Shown: positions 5,739 to 10,675 of the stretch, piece by piece
Layout of the letters: each line of letters starts with the position of its first letter
How positions within the stretch are numbered: position 1 is the first letter of the stretch
Source of the DNA: an uncultured bacterium
Lineage (GTDB): Bacteria; Vulcanimicrobiota; Xenobia; Xenobiales; Xenobiaceae
Assembly: GCA_934621605.1 (NCBI GenBank)
Contig: CAKTUZ010000044.1
Span: forward strand, 1-10,675
Reading direction: 5' to 3'
DNA length: 10,675 nt
The notes under the pieces: generated by a model
Database searches by the model: none
Told to the model about the DNA's origin: nothing
The model's input: the letters and a program-made list of their open reading frames with translations, nothing else
Program-made: the position numbers and the translations under genes

Positions 5739-7523
5739 ATGGACTTACTCGCAATACAGGCTCGTATGGCGGAACTGGAGCAGCAAATTGCCAGTCTGCC
5801 TGCCGGTTCCATTACAAAGAAAATTATCAATGGCAAGGAATATTTTTATCACCGATGGACAGAGAATAAAAAACGGCGAGAGAAATATATTCCTGCGGAC
5901 GAATTAGAAAATTTCCGTGTTCAGATTGAGCAGCGCAAGGAACTGGAACAAGAGCTAAAGACGCTGAAGAGACGTTTGCCCAAAGCCAAAAACGTAGCCC
6001 CTTCCGCATTTACTACAAACATCCGCACTGATAAAGCTCTGCGTTCCTTTGCCGCATCAATTTGCAAATATCGTAAGCGAGAGTGTTTTCAACAGCTACA
6101 TAATTTCGTCCATGGCGAACCGCAAGACAAAGTATTTATTCTCTACGGCCTGCGCCGGACAGGAAAAACCACCATGATCCGCCAGATTTTCGCGGAGATG
6201 AACGACGTAGAACTATCCCAAGCAGCATTTATTCAAATTACAGCCAAAGACACGCTGGCTAATGTCAACCGCGACCTCAAAGCTTTGGAAGCACAGGGAT
6301 TCCGTTATGTATTCCTCGACGAAGTGACACTAATGGATGATTTTATTGAAGGTGCAGCACTATTTTCTGATGTGTTCGCCACCTGTGGTATGAAAATCAT
6401 ACTCTCTGGCACAGACTCTTTGGGTTTTATCTTCACTGAAGATGAGCAACTCTACGACCGCTGCATTCTGTTGCACACCACCCTTATCCCCTACCGGGAA
6501 TTTGAATCCGTGCTTGGAATCCACGGTATCGACGAGTATATCTGCTACGGCGGCACCATGAGTCTTGGTGGCGTCCACTACAATGAAACCTCCACATTTG
6601 CCAGCAAAGAAAGTGCCGACGAATACGTGGATACGGCCATTGCCCACAACATTCAGCACTCTTTGCGCTGCTACCAATACGAGGGACATTTCCGCCATTT
6701 GCGAGATTTATACGAGAAAAATGAGCTAACTAGTGCAATAAATCGTGTGGTGGAGGATATCAACCACCGCTTCACTCTAGAAGTGCTGACAAAGAATTGG
6801 AAATCACATGATCTCAGCATTTCTGCCAGCAATCTTCGTCGAGATCGCAAGGCCCCTACAGATATTCTTGACCGCGTTGATCTTGTAGCTGTCACTGACA
6901 ACTTACGAAAGCTGCTGGAAATCCGCAACAAAGCCGAACAGACCGTAGAACTTGACGATATTCATGCAGCAGAGATCAAAGAGTATCTAAACTTATTAGA
7001 TCTGACGCAGGAGATCGATGTATTGCATCTGCCACACGTCAACACGAAATCCAGCCGCACAGTAATCGCCCAGCCTGGTCTACGCTACGCGCAAGCGAAT
7101 GCTCTAATCCATAGTTTGCTTTTAGATGAAACCTTCAGTGCGCTTTCTCTAGCAGAGCGCACCGCTGTACAAAACCGCATTCTGACCGAGATCAAAGGGC
7201 GAATGCTAGAAGACATAGTCCTGTTGGAAGCCAAGCTGGCGAATCCTAAAAAGCAAGTATTTGTCTTGCAATTTCCGGTAGGTGAATTTGATATGGTTAT
7301 ATTTGACCCGGAAGCCGGCTCTTGCCAAATTTTCGAAATTAAGCATAGTCAGGAAGCTGTCCCACAGCAGTACCGCCATTTAATCGACAAAGAAAAATGT
7401 GCTCAAACAGAACATCGTTACGGCCCTATTACCGGAAAGTTTGTTTTATACCGTGGAAAAAGTCAGTTGGTAGATGATATTCAATATCAGAATGTAGAAG
7501 AATATTTACAAAGCCTTGCCTAA
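5739..7523 (+). CDS. ATPase 3: P-loop ATPase with N-terminal DUF6788-like region and C-terminal PD-(D/E)xK-like domain
   Basis: A 594-residue protein, longer than the other two because of an extra N-terminus. Residues 1-83 hold a charged helical segment (AELEQQIASLPAGSITKK), then the INGKEYFYHRW...KYI pattern typical of DUF6788, and a second basic coiled-coil-like helix (55-80). The P-loop is GLRRTGKT (137-144), Walker B is VFLDEVT (191-197), and a sensor-like ILSGTDSLGF lies at 221-230, followed by TTLIPYREFESVLG (247-260). The C-terminal domain has RMLED (488-492), GEFDMVIF (515-522) and FEIKHS (532-537), an apparently intact E-xD-ExK nuclease set. The ATG follows AGGGG seven bases upstream; the ATG at 5732 is out of frame. 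Codon use looks more GC-balanced (more ctg, cgc, acc) than in the neighbours, hinting at transfer. It is preceded by phased repeats and followed by a strong terminator. The role is unknown; a DNA-acting, possibly defensive ATPase is inference. Confidence 0.88.
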   Translation: MDLLAIQARMAELEQQIASLPAGSITKKIINGKEYFYHRWTENKKRREKYIPADELENFRVQIEQRKELEQELKTLKRRLPKAKNVAPSAFTTNIRTDKALRSFAASICKYRKRECFQQLHNFVHGEPQDKVFILYGLRRTGKTTMIRQIFAEMNDVELSQAAFIQITAKDTLANVNRDLKALEAQGFRYVFLDEVTLMDDFIEGAALFSDVFATCGMKIILSGTDSLGFIFTEDEQLYDRCILLHTTLIPYREFESVLGIHGIDEYICYGGTMSLGGVHYNETSTFASKESADEYVDTAIAHNIQHSLRCYQYEGHFRHLRDLYEKNELTSAINRVVEDINHRFTLEVLTKNWKSHDLSISASNLRRDRKAPTDILDRVDLVAVTDNLRKLLEIRNKAEQTVELDDIHAAEIKEYLNLLDLTQEIDVLHLPHVNTKSSRTVIAQPGLRYAQANALIHSLLLDETFSALSLAERTAVQNRILTEIKGRMLEDIVLLEAKLANPKKQVFVLQFPVGEFDMVIFDPEAGSCQIFEIKHSQEAVPQQYRHLIDKEKCAQTEHRYGPITGKFVLYRGKSQLVDDIQYQNVEEYLQSLA

Positions 7524-7525
7524 TA

Positions 7526-7585
7526 ATGCCGCTACTACGTCAACTTAGCCAAGCGCAGTAGCGGCCTTTTTTATAAATGCAACTT
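7526..7585 (+). repeat. Copy 2 of the terminator-containing intergenic repeat
   Basis: Same element as 4121-4183, in the same orientation, with the shared blocks CGTCAACTTA, AGCGCAGTAGCGG, TTTTTTATAA and TGCAACTT. The stem differs by compensating changes (for example G-C in place of A-T near the outer end), so base pairing has been kept while sequence drifted. Confidence 0.65.
7528..7572 (+). terminator. Intrinsic terminator after ATPase 3
   Basis: GCCGCTACT (7528-7536) pairs perfectly with AGTAGCGGC (7557-7565), with two more inner pairs beyond one mismatch, followed by six T (7567-7572). It starts four bases after the ATPase 3 stop codon. Confidence 0.9.
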
Positions 7586-7652
7586 GCTTTATTATGCAAA
7601 GCACTAAATGCTACTTATACCAAAAATATACATAAAATATTTTTATTTTATA

Positions 7653-7682
7653 TTGACATTAAATAAGAGATTATTCTATAAT
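7653..7682 (+). promoter_or_regulatory. Strong sigma70-type promoter for the 56-residue gene
   Basis: TTGACA (7653-7658) and TATAAT (7677-7682) both match consensus in all six positions, with an 18-base spacer; flanking DNA is very AT-rich. Transcription should begin near 7689, giving a leader of about 55 bases. That leader contains TACCA-AATA-TGGTA (7697-7710), a small inverted repeat that could be an operator or a hairpin. Confidence 0.85.
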
Positions 7683-7743
7683 TTATTTGTAAGCAATACC
7701 AAATATGGTACGCTTAATTATTTAATATTAGGCGGTCATAATT

Positions 7744-7914
7744 ATGTCAGTAGTTAAGACAGAAAGATGGCAATCGGTTTGCTCAAAATGCGGCAAAGGC
7801 GGCTCGGCTCGTACATGCTACGAACGGCCCAAAACAGCCCCTTCGAATATTAGTGGCCCTTGTCCCAATAGTTCAGACAAGAAGCACAAACCGAGGTGGG
7901 TAAAAGTATCCTAG
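7744..7914 (+). CDS. Small four-cysteine protein (56 aa), possible zinc-binding, unknown function
   Basis: A 56-residue soluble, basic protein beginning MSVVKTERWQ. It has four cysteines: C13 and C16 as CSKCG, C25, and C40 in GPCPNSS. After these come a histidine (H48) and a closing KPRWVKV. The CxxC pair plus two more cysteines suggests a small zinc-ribbon or knuckle, though the spacing is not a standard one I can name. That it is a real gene rests on context: a consensus promoter, a GGCGG ribosome site at 7731-7735 eight bases before the ATG, and an intrinsic terminator 32 bases after the stop. It is a one-gene transcript between ATPase 3 and hsdM. Function could not be recognised; a nucleic-acid-binding or regulatory peptide is one possibility. 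Confidence 0.75.
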   Translation: MSVVKTERWQSVCSKCGKGGSARTCYERPKTAPSNISGPCPNSSDKKHKPRWVKVS

Positions 7915-7945
7915 CTCCGCATAAATAACATAAACTATATAAGCG

Positions 7946-7984
7946 AAGGTCGCTCTCTCCATATGGCAAGAGCGGCCTTTTTTT
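7946..7984 (+). terminator. Intrinsic terminator after the 56-residue gene
   Basis: AAGGTCGCTCT (7946-7956) pairs with AGAGCGGCCTT (7969-7979), an 11-pair stem with one G-U pair and a 12-base loop. The T-run extends from 7978 to 7984. It insulates hsdM from the strong promoter upstream. Confidence 0.9.
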
Positions 7985-8117
7985 GTGGATTCGCTGGTAT
8001 AAAAGCAGAGAAAATAGGCAAAGCACAAATAGTGGACATTTTTGGGGCAGGGCAAAGGCGGCAAGCTGCGGAAAGTGCTTAGCGTAATTTTTTACGATAT
8101 GGGAATATAGCAGCGCA

Positions 8118-9632
8118 ATGATTACCGGCGAACTGAAAAACAAAATAGACAGCCTTTGGAAGGACTTTTGGGATAGTGGTATATCTAATCCTTGGAATGT
8201 AGTCGAGCAAATGACTTACTTAATGTTCATTCGCGACCTGGACGACGCTGACCTAAAGCATCAAAAAGAAGCGGAAATGCTTGGTTTAGGTGAATACAAA
8301 AGCATTTTCAATGAAAAAGTTAAAGTCGTATACTCTCCGGAGGACATACAAGAAATAGATGCCAATAAGCTTAGATGGAGCCAATTTAAAGATTTAGAAG
8401 CCAGCCAAATGTATGCTTTGATAAAAAATGGCGTCTTTCCGTTTATAAAAAAATTACATGGCGACAAAGAAAGCGCTTATGCCAAATATATGGATGACGC
8501 CATATTTCAGATTCCTACACCAGCTCTTTTAAGTAAGGCTATCACAAAACTGGACAAGATTTATGCCGATCTAAATAGTCTAAAAAATGCCGACGTGCGC
8601 GGCGATATTTATGAATATTTACTCAGCAAATTATCCACTTCAGGTATCAATGGCCAGTTCCGTACTCCGCGCCATATTATCAAAATGATGGTAAAACTTA
8701 TGGAGCCTACGGAAAAAGACACCGTTTGCGATCCAGCTTGCGGCACTTTCGGCTTTTTAGTGGGAGTCAGCGAATATTTAGCTGCCAACAAAAAGAAAGA
8801 AGTTTTCTTCAACAAAAAAAATAAAAAGCACTATATGAACGAAATGTTCCATGGTTACGACAAGGATCCCACCATGTTGCGTATCGGCGCTATGAATATG
8901 ATGGTACATGGAGTGGATAATCCGCACATTGAATACCGCGACAGTCTTTCCGAACAAAACCCAGATAAAGACCAATATACTTTAATTTTGGCCAATCCGC
9001 CCTTTACAGGCAGCTTAGATGCCAATGATGTTTCTAGTGATTTAATAAAAATTTGCAATACTAAAAAAACAGAATTGCTTTTCTTGGCTCTTTTCTTGCG
9101 TGCGCTAAAATTGGGCGGTCGCTGCGCTTGTATTGTGCCTGACGGCGTACTCTTTGGCTCTAGCAAAGCTCATAAGCAAATTAGAAAAGAAATTATCGAA
9201 AACAACCAGCTTTTGGCGGTTATTTCTATGCCTTCGGGAGTATTTAAGCCTTACGCCGGCGTGTCGACAGCTATTTTAATTTTCAACCGCACCGGTAGCG
9301 GCGCTACTGACAAAGTGTGGTTCTACGACATGAAAGCCGACGGCTTTAGTTTAGACGACAAGCGCCAGCCTATCGAAGCTAACGATATTCCCGACATTAT
9401 TAAACGCTACCACAATTTGAAAGACGAAGCAGCCCGCACCCGCACCGAGCAATCTTTCTTGGTGGATAAAGAGGAGATCGTAAAAAATGGCTACGATTTG
9501 TCTATCAATAAGTACAAAGAGATTGAATACGTCCCCGTCGAGTATGCCCCCACCAGCCAGCTTTTAGCTGAATTGAAAGAATTGGAAGCGGAAATAGCTC
9601 AAGGTTTAACTGAATTGGAGGCTATGCTGTAG
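8118..9632 (+). CDS. hsdM: Type I restriction-modification system, DNA methyltransferase (M) subunit
   Basis: A 504-residue N6-adenine methyltransferase; two copies join one HsdS to methylate the recognition site, and HsdR would be added for cleavage. The N-terminal helical domain (1-165) starts with the family's MITGELKNKIDSLWKDFW. QFRTPRHI (180-187) precedes the SAM-binding motif I, DPACGTFGFL (205-214), and the catalytic motif IV is NPPF (293-296). A C-terminal helical tail (about 470-504) contacts HsdS. Motif I is odd: F211 stands where a small residue, usually glycine, is expected. The ATG at 8118 gives the expected family N-terminus, but no good ribosome site is visible (GGGAA is 13 bases away), and no clear promoter was found in 7985-8117. 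hsdS starts three bases after its stop, so the two are surely one operon. Confidence 0.95.
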   Translation: MITGELKNKIDSLWKDFWDSGISNPWNVVEQMTYLMFIRDLDDADLKHQKEAEMLGLGEYKSIFNEKVKVVYSPEDIQEIDANKLRWSQFKDLEASQMYALIKNGVFPFIKKLHGDKESAYAKYMDDAIFQIPTPALLSKAITKLDKIYADLNSLKNADVRGDIYEYLLSKLSTSGINGQFRTPRHIIKMMVKLMEPTEKDTVCDPACGTFGFLVGVSEYLAANKKKEVFFNKKNKKHYMNEMFHGYDKDPTMLRIGAMNMMVHGVDNPHIEYRDSLSEQNPDKDQYTLILANPPFTGSLDANDVSSDLIKICNTKKTELLFLALFLRALKLGGRCACIVPDGVLFGSSKAHKQIRKEIIENNQLLAVISMPSGVFKPYAGVSTAILIFNRTGSGATDKVWFYDMKADGFSLDDKRQPIEANDIPDIIKRYHNLKDEAARTRTEQSFLVDKEEIVKNGYDLSINKYKEIEYVPVEYAPTSQLLAELKELEAEIAQGLTELEAML

Positions 9633-9635
9633 GTT

Positions 9636-10675
9636 ATGAAAGTTAGATTGGGCGATATTTGCGAGATATTAGATCATAAGCGTGTGCCTGTAGCTTCAAA
9701 TTGCAGAGTTAACGGGCCTTATCCATACTACGGCGCCAACGGCATACAAGGCCATATTTCAGATTTCATTTTTGATGACGAGTTAGTATTAGTAGCTGAG
9801 GATGGCGGAAATTTTGATAACAAAAATAAACCAATAGCGTACCGAGTTTCTGGAAAATGTTGGGTAAACAATCATGCCCACGTACTCAAGCCAAAAGAAA
9901 ATGTCGATGTTGACTACCTGTGTTACTCCTTAATGTACAAGGATGTTTCAAAAGTAGTTAATGGAGCTACTAGAAAGAAGCTAACAAAAAGCAGTCTTGT
10001 GAATTTAGAGATACCGCTTCCGAACATGCAAAGGCAACGTGTCATTGTACAAATTTTAAATTACTGCTTTAAGCTTATACAGAATTATCAAAAATCGTTA
10101 TGTTTATTAGATGAGTTAGTCAAATCCCGATTTATGGAAATGTTCGGAGATCCATGGAACGATTCAAATAAATACCCATTAGAACGTCTCTCTAATTTAT
10201 CAGAAAAAATTACTGATGGGGTTCATAAAAAACCGACATATACGCAATCTGGGCGTCCTTTTCTATCCGTTGTAAACATAAACAAGCGTGTTGTCGACTT
10301 TAGCAACTGCAAATTTATATCGAATAACGATTTCGATTTAATAGCTAAATCTAATATCGCTAATAAAGGAGATATTTTATACACAAAAGTAGGCGCAACA
10401 TACGGGATAGCAGCTCACGTAGAAACTGATATAAAGTTTGCATTGTACGTTAGTGTTTGTCTCATAAAGCCGAAACACAATATTATAAATTCATGTTTTT
10501 TGGCTCACTCAATGAACATGCCATATGTAAAGTACCAAGCTGATCGTAGAGTAAAAGGTATAGGAGTTCCAGATCTTCATTTAAATCAAATAAGAGAATT
10601 TTCAATTATCGTACCTCCTCTCCCTCTCCAGCAGCAGTTTGCTGCCTTTGTGGAAAAGGTCGACAAATCAAAATT
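9636..10675 (+). CDS. hsdS: Type I restriction-modification system, specificity (S) subunit, 3' end missing
   Basis: The frame is open from ATG 9636 to the window edge, 346 codons with no stop. HsdS chooses the two half-sites of the DNA target. Target-recognition domain 1 spans about 1-130 (starts MKVRLGDICEILDHKRVPV, ends LVNLEIPLPNMQ). The central conserved helix follows at about 131-170 (QRQRVIVQILNY, LLDELVKSRFMEMFGDPW). Domain 2 covers about 180-328 (LSEKITDGVHKKPTY through LNQIREFSIIVPPLP), and the second conserved helix begins at LQQQFAAFVEKVD (331-343). Both halves are present, and only part of the last helix is missing at the edge. GGAGG (9617-9621) is 14 bases upstream, rather far, so translational coupling to hsdM is likely. 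Recognition sequence cannot be predicted. Confidence 0.93.
   Translation, partial: MKVRLGDICEILDHKRVPVASNCRVNGPYPYYGANGIQGHISDFIFDDELVLVAEDGGNFDNKNKPIAYRVSGKCWVNNHAHVLKPKENVDVDYLCYSLMYKDVSKVVNGATRKKLTKSSLVNLEIPLPNMQRQRVIVQILNYCFKLIQNYQKSLCLLDELVKSRFMEMFGDPWNDSNKYPLERLSNLSEKITDGVHKKPTYTQSGRPFLSVVNINKRVVDFSNCKFISNNDFDLIAKSNIANKGDILYTKVGATYGIAAHVETDIKFALYVSVCLIKPKHNIINSCFLAHSMNMPYVKYQADRRVKGIGVPDLHLNQIREFSIIVPPLPLQQQFAAFVEKVDKSK

Noticed and set aside
6360..6931. Minus-strand frames of 112 and 86 codons inside ATPase 3
   Set aside because: They are antisense to a well-supported ATPase domain and have no recognisable motifs or translation signals.
463..7523. Local tandem duplication as the origin of the three ATPases
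   Set aside because: They differ in length, P-loop sequence, N-termini and orientation, and similarity beyond family motifs is not visible.
7744..8118. Toxin-antitoxin pair formed by the 56-residue protein with a neighbour
   Set aside because: No partner ORF is adjacent; the gene has its own promoter and terminator and stands alone.
7850..8143. Minus-strand 97-codon frame with cysteines and hydrophobic residues
   Set aside because: It runs through the terminator hairpin at 7946-7984, the end of the 56-residue gene and the start of hsdM, and has no ribosome site.
8261..9166. Four minus-strand frames of 65-103 codons opposite hsdM
   Set aside because: They lie opposite the conserved methyltransferase motifs and have no start signals.

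Overview
The window is about 10.7 kb of AT-rich bacterial DNA. ATG and TTG starts, good Shine-Dalgarno sites, sigma70-type promoter hexamers and U-tailed intrinsic terminators fit a Bacillota-like genome; the style of the HsdM, MATE and DUF4143 proteins would suit a gut Negativicute or Clostridium relative. That placement is by feel, not by a marker gene. There are no rRNA, tRNA, CRISPR, phage or transposase genes.

Layout. Positions 1-180 are GC-rich and unresolved. Positions 280-422 hold an AT-rich repeat cluster in front of ATPase 1 (463-1677, +). A LysR regulator (1679-2575, -) ends one base from ATPase 1 and is divergent from a MATE efflux pump (2702-4096, +), a classical regulator/target pair. 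A hairpin terminator separates the pump from the convergent ATPase 2 (4182-5519, -). ATPase 2 and ATPase 3 (5739-7523, +) are divergent, and the 219 bases between them carry two different repeat clusters, one next to each gene. After a terminator comes a tiny gene (7744-7914, +) for a 56-residue four-cysteine protein with a near-perfect promoter and its own terminator. The right end is a type I restriction-modification locus: hsdM (8118-9632) and hsdS (9636 to the edge, incomplete). hsdR is not in the window.

What stands out is three separate P-loop ATPases, each joined to a C-terminal domain with PD-(D/E)xK-like residues, and each preceded by its own family of short repeats: TTTATCAGTTATAA for ATPase 1, CACATAATTATGTG for ATPase 2, and GGGTATAA at an exact 11-base period for ATPase 3. 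The three proteins differ clearly from one another, so this does not look like local duplication. The arrangement suggests DNA-binding ATPases that read and control their own promoters, kept beside a restriction system in an accessory or defence-type island. The repeats and motifs are visible directly; the functional link is inference.
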